50,685 nucleotides of DNA from Methylococcaceae bacterium UBA662 (GTDB taxonomy: Bacteria > Pseudomonadota > Gammaproteobacteria > Methylococcales > Methylomonadaceae). A model generated the notes under the pieces. That model worked only from the letters and a program-made list of their open reading frames with translations, searched no databases and had not been told where the DNA came from. A program made the translations under genes and the position numbers. Positions 40,257-48,703 of the stretch are shown in pieces (the stretch's first letter is position 1; the number at the start of each line of letters is the position of its first letter). The DNA is taken from the NCBI GenBank assembly GCA_002299425.1, contig DBNW01000041.1, positions 40,050-90,734 of the forward strand. Direction: 5' to 3'.

Positions 40257-40922
40257 TTAGAAAGAGTCCCAGCGGTTTTTACGTTGCCAACCGAGCTTAG
40301 GCAATAAAAAACCTAAAATGACGCTAAAGAACACCAAGGTGCCGCCGTATAAAAACCAGTCCTGTTCAGCCGTGTCTTTCAAGGCTTGGTTTTCCAGTTT
40401 CAGTTGTTGCAGTTCGCGTTCAGAGCTAACCACCCGTTCTTGCAGCTCGTTATGTTCGTTTTTTAACTGCACCACTCCGGCTGCGGCAGCTTTCAGTTCG
40501 TTAAGCTCCAAGCTCAGGCGGTCGCGTTCGGCAGCCAGTGATTTCTCCAAGCTAGTACCCGGGGTGATCGAGTCTTTAACAATTTTTAGCTCGGCTTGCA
40601 GCGAGAGGGTTTCGGCCTGCAAGGCTTTGGCCAGTTTATTGGCATTTTCCAATTGCAGGCGGACTGGCAATTCCTTGGTGATATGGCCGTTTTGCATGTA
40701 GCCTTCGTGGCCGCTTTCGGTGCGGACCCGGGTAAAACCGGGAATTTTTTTGCCTTTGAGTGCCGTCAACGGCGTACCGCTGGGCAGTGATTTGACGGTT
40801 TTAGACTGGCTGTCGGCTTCGCTTTTTAGGGAAAGGCTGAGGTTGTCGGTGACATAAACGGTCTCTGCTGCGGTGTTGCCAGCGTGGATGAGGAGGACAA
40901 GCCAAGCGGTTGCAGGTTTCAC
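40257..40922 (-). CDS. SH3-domain/coiled-coil membrane protein (TIGR04211-like)
   Basis: A 221-residue protein. An N-terminal hydrophobic signal region (KPATAWLVLLIHAGNTAAE) precedes a bacterial SH3 domain (about 22-85; YVTDNLSLSLKSEADSQSKTVKSLPSGTPLTAL). A long coiled coil follows (about 95-185), then a C-terminal membrane helix (YGGTLVFFSVILGFLLPKLGW) with a basic tail. The build matches the TIGR04211 SH3-and-anchor family (E. coli YgiM). The start is a GTG at 40922 after TTTAAGGA; a TTG 27 bp upstream has no ribosome site. It sits between argF and ilvD in the amino acid run. Role unknown. Confidence 0.85.
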   Translation of the reverse strand: MKPATAWLVLLIHAGNTAAETVYVTDNLSLSLKSEADSQSKTVKSLPSGTPLTALKGKKIPGFTRVRTESGHEGYMQNGHITKELPVRLQLENANKLAKALQAETLSLQAELKIVKDSITPGTSLEKSLAAERDRLSLELNELKAAAAGVVQLKNEHNELQERVVSSERELQQLKLENQALKDTAEQDWFLYGGTLVFFSVILGFLLPKLGWQRKNRWDSF

Positions 40923-40967
40923 GGGAATCCTTAAACTGTCAGTGGACAAGCTTGGCGAATTGTACCT

Positions 40968-41870
40968 TCAATTGCCCGCGATGAGAAATTCCAGCAAGGC
41001 TTTTTGGGCGTGCAGGCGGTTTTCTGCTTCTTCAAAAACCACGCTTTGCTTGCCGTCAATGACTTCGCCGCTGACTTCTTCGCCCCGGTGGGCAGGCAGG
41101 CAGTGCATGAACAAAGCATCGCCGTTGGCGGCGGCCATGACATCACGGTTGACCTGGTAGTCCTTAAAGGCCAGTGCTCTCAGTTTTTGTTCTTGCTCTT
41201 GGCCCATGCTGGCCCAGACGTCGGTCACTATGAGGTCGGCGTGTTCTGCGGCCTGCACAGGGCTGTCGAAAAATTTTACCTGGCCTGGAGCGTGGGCGAC
41301 AATCCCAGCCTCTGGTTGATAGCCTTCGGGGCTGGCGATGTGCAAGGTAAAACCCAACAGGCGCGCGGCGTGGATGTAGGAATGGCACATATTATTGCCA
41401 TCGCCGATCCAGGCCACGGTTTTGCCGTGGATGTCGCCCCGGTGCTCAAAGAACGTCTGCATGTCGGCCAACAATTGGCAGGGATGCTGTTGGTCGGTTA
41501 GCCCGTTGATGACCGGTACCCGGGAATGCTCGGCAAAAGTGGTCACGGTTGCATGTTTGTTTGTTCTCAGCAGAATGCAATCAACCATGCTGGAGATGAC
41601 TTTGGCACTGTCTTGTAGGGGTTCGCCGCGGCCCAGTTGGGTGTCCCTGGGCGATAAAAACAAGGCACTTCCGCCAAAATGCGCCATGCCCGCTTCAAAG
41701 GAAATGCGGGTGCGGGTGGACGATTTTTCAAAAATCATGGCCATGACTTTGCCTTTTAAGGGCAGATAATGACGGTCGCGGAAGCGTTTTAGTTCGGTGG
41801 CGCGGTGCAACAGGGCGCGGAACTCCTCGGCGGATAGGTCCAGCAGGCTGATAAAGTGTCTGGGGTTCAT
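40968..41870 (-). CDS. argF: Ornithine carbamoyltransferase ArgF
   Basis: A 300-residue OTC. SSTRTRISFE (carbamoyl-phosphate binding), HPCQLLADMQT and MHCLPAHRGEEVSGEV (ornithine binding, catalytic Cys) are the family signatures. It converts ornithine and carbamoyl phosphate to citrulline. It starts 10 bp after argD, so the two are co-transcribed. Confidence 0.97.
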   Translation of the reverse strand: MNPRHFISLLDLSAEEFRALLHRATELKRFRDRHYLPLKGKVMAMIFEKSSTRTRISFEAGMAHFGGSALFLSPRDTQLGRGEPLQDSAKVISSMVDCILLRTNKHATVTTFAEHSRVPVINGLTDQQHPCQLLADMQTFFEHRGDIHGKTVAWIGDGNNMCHSYIHAARLLGFTLHIASPEGYQPEAGIVAHAPGQVKFFDSPVQAAEHADLIVTDVWASMGQEQEQKLRALAFKDYQVNRDVMAAANGDALFMHCLPAHRGEEVSGEVIDGKQSVVFEEAENRLHAQKALLEFLIAGN

Positions 41871-41880
41871 GGCGGATGCC

Positions 41881-43056
41881 TCAGGAATCAGTAAAAGCGT
41901 GGATTAGCTCGGCAAGGGTTGCAGTGAGTTGCGCGGTTTGTTGGTCGTCAAAAATCAACGGCGGCAACAAGCGGACGGTGTTTTCGTTGGTGACGTTTAC
42001 CAGCAAATGCCGCGCTAAGGCAGCTTTGACCAGTTCTGTGCAAGGCCGGTCCAGTTCTATGCCGATCATCAGGCCCAACTGGCGAATTTCCCGCACACGG
42101 TTGTTGTCGCGCAAGTGAGCGGCCAAACCGGCGGCGATCTGCTGACCTTTGCCGGTGGCTTGGGCAATTAAATCGCTTTCATCCAGCACATCGAGTACCG
42201 CTAAGGCCGCCCGGCACGCCAGCAAATTGCCGCCGAATGTGGAGCCGTGGCTGCCGGCAGTGAAGGTTTCTGCGGCCTTGCCTCTGGCTAGGCAGGCACC
42301 AATCGGCACGCCATTGCCTAAGGCTTTAGCCAAGGTGCAGACATCCGGTGTGATGCCGCTGTGTTGGTAAGCTAAAAATTTCCCGGTGCGGCCGATGCCC
42401 GTTTGGATTTCATCCAGCATCAGCAACAGCCGGTGTTGGTCGCACAGGGCGTGGATTTGGGCTAAGTAATCGGCGGCGGGGATATTGATGCCGCCTTCGC
42501 CTTGCACCGGTTCGACCAGAACGGCGACGATATTGTGGTGTTCTGCCAGCGCGGCTTTAATCGCGGCGATGTCGTTGTAAGGCACACGAACAAAACCCTC
42601 CACTAATGGCCCGAAGCCCTGCTGCGCTTTGCTGTTGCCGGTAGCGCTTAAGGTCGCTAGGGTGCGGCCATGAAAGCTTTTTTCCATGACGATGATAGCG
42701 GGCCTATCCACACCTTGGGCGTGACCGTATTTGCGCGCCAATTTAATGGCGGCTTCGTTGGCTTCGGCACCGGAATTGCAGAAAAACACATTGTCCATGC
42801 CGCTTTTTTCTGTCAAGCGGTCGGCCAGTTGCGCCTGTAAGGCTATCCCATACATGTTGGAAGTATGCAGCAAGGTTCGGCTTTGTTCACAAATGGCCTG
42901 ATGGACGGCAGGATGGGCATGGCCTAAGTTGCAGACGGCGATGCCGGATAAGGCATCTAGGTAGCAATCACCTTTTTCATCCCAGAGCCAGGCGCCCTCA
43001 CCACGGACAAATGTCACCGGCAAGCGTTGGTAAGTGGGCATAAGGTGACGGGTCAT
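41881..43056 (-). CDS. argD: Acetylornithine aminotransferase ArgD
   Basis: A 391-residue class III aminotransferase. NSGAEANEAAIKLARKYG, LMLDEIQTGIGRTGKFLAYQ and the PLP-lysine region TLAKALGNGVPIGACL match ArgD. It works in arginine synthesis and often also in lysine synthesis (succinyl-DAP). First gene of argD-argF; divergent from grxD. Confidence 0.95.
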   Translation of the reverse strand: MTRHLMPTYQRLPVTFVRGEGAWLWDEKGDCYLDALSGIAVCNLGHAHPAVHQAICEQSRTLLHTSNMYGIALQAQLADRLTEKSGMDNVFFCNSGAEANEAAIKLARKYGHAQGVDRPAIIVMEKSFHGRTLATLSATGNSKAQQGFGPLVEGFVRVPYNDIAAIKAALAEHHNIVAVLVEPVQGEGGINIPAADYLAQIHALCDQHRLLLMLDEIQTGIGRTGKFLAYQHSGITPDVCTLAKALGNGVPIGACLARGKAAETFTAGSHGSTFGGNLLACRAALAVLDVLDESDLIAQATGKGQQIAAGLAAHLRDNNRVREIRQLGLMIGIELDRPCTELVKAALARHLLVNVTNENTVRLLPPLIFDDQQTAQLTATLAELIHAFTDS

Positions 43057-43162
43057 AAGCGGGGCCTGTACGCAGATACCAGTTTTGGCTGGCCAATAAA
43101 AAAATGCTCGATTATAGGTTCCAGCCGGTTTCTAGGCAAGGCTTGGCGGTGCAATTAAGCTT

Positions 43163-43189
43163 TTGTCAGATTTGTAAAGTTGATAGAAT
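43163..43189 (+). promoter_or_regulatory. Candidate promoter of grxD
   Basis: TTGTCA (43163-43168) and TAGAAT (43184-43189) with a 15-bp spacer lie about 40 bp before the ATG at 43228, in the argD/grxD divergent region. The spacing is short, so the call is tentative. Confidence 0.35.
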
Positions 43190-43227
43190 CGCCCAGCTTA
43201 GTAACTGACAATGAGTGGTGACCGATT

Positions 43228-43545
43228 ATGAACGTGATGGACAGAATTAAAGACCAGCTTGAAGGCCACGCGGTGGTGTTGTACATGAAAGGGACGCCGG
43301 ATTTTCCGCAATGCGGGTTTTCCAGCCAAGCCGTGCAACTACTTGATGCCTGCGGCGCCGATTACCTGCATGTTAATATTTTTGCAGACCCCGAATTACG
43401 TGAGGCGTTAAAAAGCTATTCCAACTGGCCAACCTATCCGCAGCTTTACGTTAACGGCGAATTGGTCGGCGGTTGTGACATCATGACAGAGCTCTACCAG
43501 AACGGTGAGCTGCCTGCGCTGTTAAGCGGCATCAAGGCCGATTGA
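43228..43545 (+). CDS. grxD: Monothiol glutaredoxin GrxD
   Basis: A 105-residue CGFS glutaredoxin. The active site PQCGFSSQAVQLL has C29, and NWPTYPQLYVNGELVGGCDIM is the glutathione-binding region. Such proteins carry and transfer [2Fe-2S] clusters. The window also holds the suf genes at its right end, but they are 6 kb away and not co-transcribed. Confidence 0.96.
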   Translation: MNVMDRIKDQLEGHAVVLYMKGTPDFPQCGFSSQAVQLLDACGADYLHVNIFADPELREALKSYSNWPTYPQLYVNGELVGGCDIMTELYQNGELPALLSGIKAD

Positions 43546-43601
43546 GCCGGGGCAGGGCAAAAGCCGGTTTGTTCGGTGTTGTTTTTTATTTCGACCCGGG
43601 T

Positions 43602-44081
43602 TCAATACAGGCTGTCGCTGCCGTCCTTGTTTCCGGTCAGGGCATACAACAAGGGCGGCCCTTCATTCAGCTTAGCCCCGGCAACCACCTCACAAACGGC
43701 GATTTTATGATCGCCCGCGTCGGTATAATGCAGCACTTTGCAATCGAAGTAAGCTAGGCTGTCCGCCAGTATCGGCGCACCGGTGACGGCGGTTTGCCAG
43801 TGCTGGCCGGCCATTTTGTCGGCCAGCCCGGTTTGGCCGAAGTGTTCAGCTAAGGCGTATTGGCTGCGGCCGAGCACATTGACGCTACAGATAGCGCTGG
43901 CCTGCATCAATTGGTAGGAATAATGGTGTGGGTTGATGCTGATGGCGAGCAACGGCGGCTTGAATGACGCTTGCATGACCCAGGCGGCAGTGAAGGCGTT
44001 TTGGCGGTCGCCATCGCGCACACCGACGACGTAAACGCCGCAACTGAGGTGTTTAAAAAGTTGTTCCGGCTGTTCGATCAT
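43602..44081 (-). CDS. Flavin reductase family protein
   Basis: A 159-residue FMN-binding split-barrel protein. FKHLSCGVYVVGVRDGDRQNAFTAAWVMQASFKPPLLAISI and NVLGRSQYALAEHFG are typical of the flavin reductase/DIM6-like family. Its start overlaps the nadC end by 29 bp, so the two are co-transcribed, with nadC first. The partner enzyme is unknown. Confidence 0.88.
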   Translation of the reverse strand: MIEQPEQLFKHLSCGVYVVGVRDGDRQNAFTAAWVMQASFKPPLLAISINPHHYSYQLMQASAICSVNVLGRSQYALAEHFGQTGLADKMAGQHWQTAVTGAPILADSLAYFDCKVLHYTDAGDHKIAVCEVVAGAKLNEGPPLLYALTGNKDGSDSLY

Positions 44082-44913
44082 GGGGCTTCACCAAATGGAT
44101 ACGCATGGACAGGTCGATGGCCTTAATGTTTTTGGTCAAGGCACCGATGGAGATAAAATCAACGCCGGTTGCGGCGACACTACGGATGTTTTCTAGGTGG
44201 ATATTGCCGGAGGCTTCCAGTTTCACCCGGCCTTCGGCCAACTTGACCGCAGCCGTCATATCTTCCTGTGTGAAATTGTCCAGCAGGATGCGGTCGGGGC
44301 GAGCGGCTAAGGCCTCTGGCAATTGCCCAATGTTTTCCACTTCAACTTCGACGGGCATACGGCTGAGTTGGCGCGCTTTAGCGACGGCAATGGCGATGGA
44401 GCCGGCGGCGATGAGGTGGTTTTCCTTAAGCAATAGGCCGTCGTACAAGCCGATGCGGTGATTTTGGCAGCCGCCTACAGCCACCGCGTATTTTTGCGCC
44501 CGTCTTAGGCCAGGGATGGTTTTGCGCGTGTCCAGCACGGTGCAGCCGGTGCCGGCCACTGCCTCGGCATAACGCTTGGCTAACGTCGCGGTGGCGGATA
44601 AAGTTTGCAGCAGATTCAGTGCTGTGCGCTCGCCGGTCAAAAGGGCCCTAGCCGGGCCGTAAAGAGTGCACAACAAGGCACCTGCCGCCACTGCCGTGCC
44701 TTCTTGGGCCAGCCAGTCGATTGCTACCCGCTCATCCAGGGTTTTGAAAACGGCATCAAACCAGGCTTGTCCGCACAGCAGCATGGGCTCGCGGGTGATG
44801 ACCTTGGCGGCGGCGGTGACTTTGTTGGGGATTAACGCTGCGGTAAGGTCGCCGCTGCCGATGTCTTCCGCTAAAAAAAAGTGAATGTCGATGGGGGGTA
44901 AAGTCGGCAACAT
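44053..44913 (-). CDS. nadC: Nicotinate-nucleotide pyrophosphorylase NadC
   Basis: A 286-residue QPRTase. AEDIGSGDLTAALI at the N-terminus, TLSATATLAKRYAEAVAGTGCTVLDTRKTIPGLRRAQKYAV (the phosphoribosyl-binding core) and LEASGNIHLENIRSVAATGVDFISIGALT match NadC. It makes nicotinate mononucleotide from quinolinate. The frame extends upstream, but the ATG at 44913 matches the family. An A8 run lies in the N-terminal coding region (44873-44880). Confidence 0.95.
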   Translation of the reverse strand: MLPTLPPIDIHFFLAEDIGSGDLTAALIPNKVTAAAKVITREPMLLCGQAWFDAVFKTLDERVAIDWLAQEGTAVAAGALLCTLYGPARALLTGERTALNLLQTLSATATLAKRYAEAVAGTGCTVLDTRKTIPGLRRAQKYAVAVGGCQNHRIGLYDGLLLKENHLIAAGSIAIAVAKARQLSRMPVEVEVENIGQLPEALAARPDRILLDNFTQEDMTAAVKLAEGRVKLEASGNIHLENIRSVAATGVDFISIGALTKNIKAIDLSMRIHLVKPHDRTAGTTF

Positions 44914-44990
44914 AGCGGAAAAAAACGGCAATATAAAGTGTTCAAAGACCGTAGAATAGCACGTTTGCGCCGCTAAACGAGACCACAGCA

Positions 44991-45836
44991 TTGCCTTTAT
45001 CCATCAGTAACCACCGCTCTGACATTGTCGGGCTGAAATACATTTACCCGGTGCTGTCCCGAAGGGCGGGCGGGCTGTCGATTGGTATTAATTTCAACAG
45101 CAACAGTGCCTGCAACTGGCGTTGCATCTATTGCCAAGTACCAGGACTGACGCTAGGCAGCGCACCGCCGCTGGATTTTTCCCTGTTGGAAAAAGAATTG
45201 CGCGGTTTCTTGGCGCAGGTGCTGCATGGCGATTTTTACCAGCAATTCCAAGTGCCGGAAGACCGGCGCACCGTTAAGGATATCGCCATCGCCGGCAATG
45301 GCGAGCCGACCAGTTTGCAGGAATTCCCCGAAGCGGTAGCGTTGATCGGGCGAATTGCCACCGAAATGGGCGTGTTCCCAAGCAGCCGGTTTGTGCTGAT
45401 CACCAACGGCAGCCTGATCCACCAAGCCCGGGTAGGCGAAGGCTTGAAGCAATTGCACGGTTACGGCGGCGAAGTCTGGTTTAAGTTTGATGGCGCCGAC
45501 GCCGCTCAGCGCAAGATCATCAACAATGCCGCACAAAGCACGCAAGCGGCGATGAATAATCTGGCCATGGCATCCCGGCTTTGCTGCACGAAAATACAAA
45601 CTTGCGTGTTTGCCTACCAAGGGCGAACGTGGACCGAGCCGCAACGGCAGGCTTATCTGGATGCGTTGCGGCGCATCAAAGCCGAAACGGCCATCGACCA
45701 GGCCATGCTGTACACCCTAGCTAGGCCGTCGGCGCAACCGGAGGCGGACGGGTTGGCAAAATGCCCGCCAGAATTCTTAAATAGCTTAGCCGATGCCGTG
45801 CGGGCGTTGGGGTATGGGGTTTCGGTAAGTTTGTAA
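44991..45836 (+). CDS. Radical SAM protein (TYW1/COG0731-like)
   Basis: A 281-residue radical SAM protein. The cluster motif CNWRCIYCQ puts the [4Fe-4S] cysteines at C41, C45 and C48, with IAGNGEPTSLQEFPEAVALI and FVLITNGSLIHQA following. The family resembles wyosine-synthesis-like radical SAM proteins, but the substrate is unknown in bacteria. The start is probably the TTG at 44991; I saw no strong ribosome site. It is divergent from nadC. Confidence 0.82.
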   Translation: MPLSISNHRSDIVGLKYIYPVLSRRAGGLSIGINFNSNSACNWRCIYCQVPGLTLGSAPPLDFSLLEKELRGFLAQVLHGDFYQQFQVPEDRRTVKDIAIAGNGEPTSLQEFPEAVALIGRIATEMGVFPSSRFVLITNGSLIHQARVGEGLKQLHGYGGEVWFKFDGADAAQRKIINNAAQSTQAAMNNLAMASRLCCTKIQTCVFAYQGRTWTEPQRQAYLDALRRIKAETAIDQAMLYTLARPSAQPEADGLAKCPPEFLNSLADAVRALGYGVSVSL

Positions 45837-45883
45837 TGGCTGAAAGACTGTGTGCAAAAGGTACAAGCCTTAAGCTACCTCAG

Positions 45884-45920
45884 GCCGGGCGGCTTAGGTT
45901 TCCTGAAGATGCCGCCCGGC
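45884..45920 (+). terminator. Hairpin after the radical SAM gene
   Basis: GCCGGGCGGC (45884-45893) and GCCGCCCGGC (45911-45920) pair perfectly over 10 bp around a 17-nt loop, about 50 bp after the radical SAM stop. The following AT-rich ATTTACTT gives a weak U run. The promoter of the next gene begins immediately after it. Confidence 0.6.
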
Positions 45921-45927
45921 ATTTACT

Positions 45928-45936
45928 TGCTATAAT
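45928..45936 (+). promoter_or_regulatory. Extended -10 promoter of the MFS gene
   Basis: TGCTATAAT (45928-45936) is an extended -10 with a perfect TATAAT, about 75 bp before the MFS start. No clear -35 is seen because the terminator hairpin occupies that stretch; extended -10 promoters often do without one. Confidence 0.5.
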
Positions 45937-46008
45937 GCCGGCCCATCAAATTTGTCCAATTTAAGGAATCTTAAGGTTTTGAACACTCTACAGGATATTT
46001 CCAGTCCG

Positions 46009-47391
46009 ATGAGCGCGGTTGAGCGGCGGGCGACCGCTGCTTTGGCGGGTATTTATGCCTTACGCATGTTGGGCTTGTTTATGATTTTGCCGGTGTTGCC
46101 GTTGTTTGCCGTGCAACTGGAAGGCGCGACCCCGACGTTAATCGGCTTGGCCATGGGTGTTTACGGCCTGCCGCAATTGCTGCTGCAAATCCCGTTTGGC
46201 TTGTTGTCAGACCGTTACGGGCGCAAAAAAATTATTGTCATCGGCTTGCTGCTGTTTCTAGCCGGCAGTGTCATCGCCGCTTTGTCCAGCCATATTTATG
46301 GGGTTTTGCTGGGCCGCGCCCTGCAAGGTGCCGGCGCGGTTTCTTCAGCCGTGATGGCTTTGGTGGCGGATTTGACTCAAGAAGTGCACCGCACCAAGGC
46401 GATGGCGGTGATTGGTATTAGCATTGGCCTCGCTTTTGGCGTGGGCATGGTGCTGGGACCAGTGATTTCGCAGTGGGGCGGGCTGCACAGCGTGTTTTGG
46501 GCCACGGCGGCACTCACCGGGTTGGCAATTTTGGCCGTCATCTATTTGGTGCCCAATCCAAAACAATGCAAATTGCACCGGGATGCCGAATTTGTCCCCG
46601 CACAACTGCTCGATGCCTTGAAAAATCCCGAATTGTTGCGTTTGGATTACGGCATTTTTGTTCTGCATTGGGTGTTGATGGCGATGTTTGTGGTGCTGCC
46701 GACGCTGATGCGTGACGCCGGCCTGGCCAGCGACCAACAATGGCTGGTGTATTTGCCGGTGTTTGCGTTGTCGATGGCGGTGGCCGTACCGTTTATTATC
46801 ATCGCGGAAAAAAAGCGGCGCATGAAGCCGGTTTTTATCGGTGCTATTGGCGTGCTGGTGTTGGCACTGGCGGCACTGGCGTTAACGCCGCTGCAAAACA
46901 ACCTGACGGCGATTATCGCCTGCCTGTGGTTTTTCTTTTGCGGGTTTAATTTGCTGGAAGCCACTTTGCCCTCGTTAATTTCCAAAACCGCGCCGGGGGA
47001 CTTAAAAGGCACGGCGATGGGTGCTTATTCCAGCGCACAATTTTTTGGCCTGTTCCTGGGTGGGGCGGTGGGCGGCTGGGTCAATGGTACCTTCGGTGAG
47101 GCGGCCGTTTTCGGCCTGTGCGCACTGCTGTTGCTGTCTTGGATGGGGCTGTCATTGACCATGAAACCGCCCCGGTATTGGGCTAATTTATTGGTTTCCA
47201 TCGCGCACTTGCCTAAGCACACAGCCGAGGAACTGGCCGAAAAAATTGGCGCGGTGGTCGGCGTTGCCGACGTTATTTTGCGTCACGATGAAGGCGTGGC
47301 CTACCTAAAGGTGGACAGTCAACATTTAGCCAAAGAAGCGTTGCAAGGTTTGTTGGTGGACTATGCCGGGGCAGGGCAAGAACCGGCTTAA
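46009..47391 (+). CDS. MFS transporter, YajR-like with C-terminal YAM-type domain
   Basis: A 460-residue major facilitator. Twelve hydrophobic segments include the MFS motif A, GLLSDRYGRKKIIVIG, after helix 2, and the N-terminal SAVERRATAALAGIYALRMLGLFMILPVLPLF aligns with E. coli YajR. Residues after about 385 (AEELAEKIGAVVGVADVILRHDEGVAYLKVD) form a soluble ferredoxin-like domain, as in YajR's YAM domain. The substrate is unknown. The start could also be a TTG at 45979 or 45952; the ATG at 46009 best fits the family. Confidence 0.88.
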   Translation: MSAVERRATAALAGIYALRMLGLFMILPVLPLFAVQLEGATPTLIGLAMGVYGLPQLLLQIPFGLLSDRYGRKKIIVIGLLLFLAGSVIAALSSHIYGVLLGRALQGAGAVSSAVMALVADLTQEVHRTKAMAVIGISIGLAFGVGMVLGPVISQWGGLHSVFWATAALTGLAILAVIYLVPNPKQCKLHRDAEFVPAQLLDALKNPELLRLDYGIFVLHWVLMAMFVVLPTLMRDAGLASDQQWLVYLPVFALSMAVAVPFIIIAEKKRRMKPVFIGAIGVLVLALAALALTPLQNNLTAIIACLWFFFCGFNLLEATLPSLISKTAPGDLKGTAMGAYSSAQFFGLFLGGAVGGWVNGTFGEAAVFGLCALLLLSWMGLSLTMKPPRYWANLLVSIAHLPKHTAEELAEKIGAVVGVADVILRHDEGVAYLKVDSQHLAKEALQGLLVDYAGAGQEPA

Positions 47392-47429
47392 AGTGCTTTT
47401 AATGAATGCAATGGGTGAGGAGTTACGGC

Positions 47430-48629
47430 ATGAAATTTAGAGATTTTTTAAAAATCTTGGTCGATAAAGACGGATCCGATTTGTACTTGACGGCCGATGC
47501 CCCGCCCGCCGCTAAATTTCAGGGTGTATTAAGGCCGCTACAAGAACAGCTGTTAGATAAAAGCCAGTTGCATGAATTGGCCTACAGCCTGATGGATGAA
47601 GGGCAGCGAGCTGCGTTTGAGAAAGTTCCGGAAATGAACTTGGCCATTTCTGAGCCGGGCATCGGCCGGTTTAGGGTCAATATCTTTAGGCAACGCAACA
47701 GTTGTGCGTTGGTGATTCGCAATATCAAAGTGGCTATACCCGATGCCGACCAGCTGGGTTTGCCGCCGATCTTAAAAAAAACCATCATGGAAAAGCGCGG
47801 CCTTATTTTGTTTGTCGGCGGCACCGGCTCCGGCAAATCTACCTCGCTGGCCGCTTTGATTGACTACCGCAACACCCACTCATCCGGCCATATCATCACC
47901 ATCGAAGACCCAATCGAGTACGTCCATCCCCATAAAAAATGCCTGGTCAGCCAACGCGAAGTCGGTGTCGATACGCTCAGTTTTGAAGACGCCTTAAAAA
48001 ATACCTTGCGCCAAGCCCCCGACGTGATTTTGATTGGTGAAATCCGCACCCGGGAAACCATGGAGCACGCCCTAGCCTTCGCCGAAACCGGCCATTTGTG
48101 CCTGTCCACCTTACACGCCAACAATTCTAACCAAGCCTTGGACCGCATTATCAATTTTTTCCCGGAAGAGCGCCGTGACCAGTTGTTGCTGGATTTGTCG
48201 TTGAACATGAAAGCGTTTGTATCGCAACGGCTGGTGCCGACTGTGGCCGGCAAACGGGTGGCGGCGTTTGAAATTTTGCTCAGCTCCCAATTGATCCGCG
48301 ATTTAATCCTGAAAGGCGAGGTGCACGGCATCAAGGAGGCGATGGAAAAATCAGAAAACGTCGGCATGCAAACATTCGATAGCTGTTTGCTCAAGTTATT
48401 TAAGGAAGGCATCATTTCTTTGGACGATGCCCTGCACAATTCCGACTCACCGACCAACTTAAAACTCAAAATCAACCTCAGTGACGGCTTAGGTTCGATA
48501 GCACCCGATGAAGCCAATCAAAAGGGGGCCAGTACCTTGTCCTTACAAGCCATCAATAAAGAAGATGAACTGGAGGAGCCAAAATCCCGGTCCGTGGCCA
48601 ACAGCGGCATTAAAATCACCAAGCGTTAA
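47430..48629 (+). CDS. pilU: Type IV pilus retraction ATPase PilU
   Basis: A 399-residue PilT/PilU-type ATPase. Walker A is FVGGTGSGKSTSLAALI (about 130-146), the Asp box ITIEDPIEYVHPH, Walker B DVILIGEIRTRETMEHALAF, and the His box TGHLCLSTLHANN. The HPHKKCLVSQREVGVDTLSFEDALKNTLRQAPD segment and the long C-terminal tail fit PilU rather than PilT. It assists pilus retraction for twitching motility. pilT usually lies next to pilU; here it does not, so it must be elsewhere. The ATG at 47430 follows GAGGAG. Confidence 0.9.
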   Translation: MKFRDFLKILVDKDGSDLYLTADAPPAAKFQGVLRPLQEQLLDKSQLHELAYSLMDEGQRAAFEKVPEMNLAISEPGIGRFRVNIFRQRNSCALVIRNIKVAIPDADQLGLPPILKKTIMEKRGLILFVGGTGSGKSTSLAALIDYRNTHSSGHIITIEDPIEYVHPHKKCLVSQREVGVDTLSFEDALKNTLRQAPDVILIGEIRTRETMEHALAFAETGHLCLSTLHANNSNQALDRIINFFPEERRDQLLLDLSLNMKAFVSQRLVPTVAGKRVAAFEILLSSQLIRDLILKGEVHGIKEAMEKSENVGMQTFDSCLLKLFKEGIISLDDALHNSDSPTNLKLKINLSDGLGSIAPDEANQKGASTLSLQAINKEDELEEPKSRSVANSGIKITKR

Positions 48630-48703
48630 GACCTGCCGCCGGCCGCTGTGGGCCGTATTTTTCACGTCCTCCACCCTTTAAACACTTAGCCCAAACCTTC
48701 GCC

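Noticed and set aside
47864..48517. 217-codon minus-strand open frame inside pilU
   Set aside because: It lies entirely opposite the ATPase core of pilU, with no motif or ribosome site.
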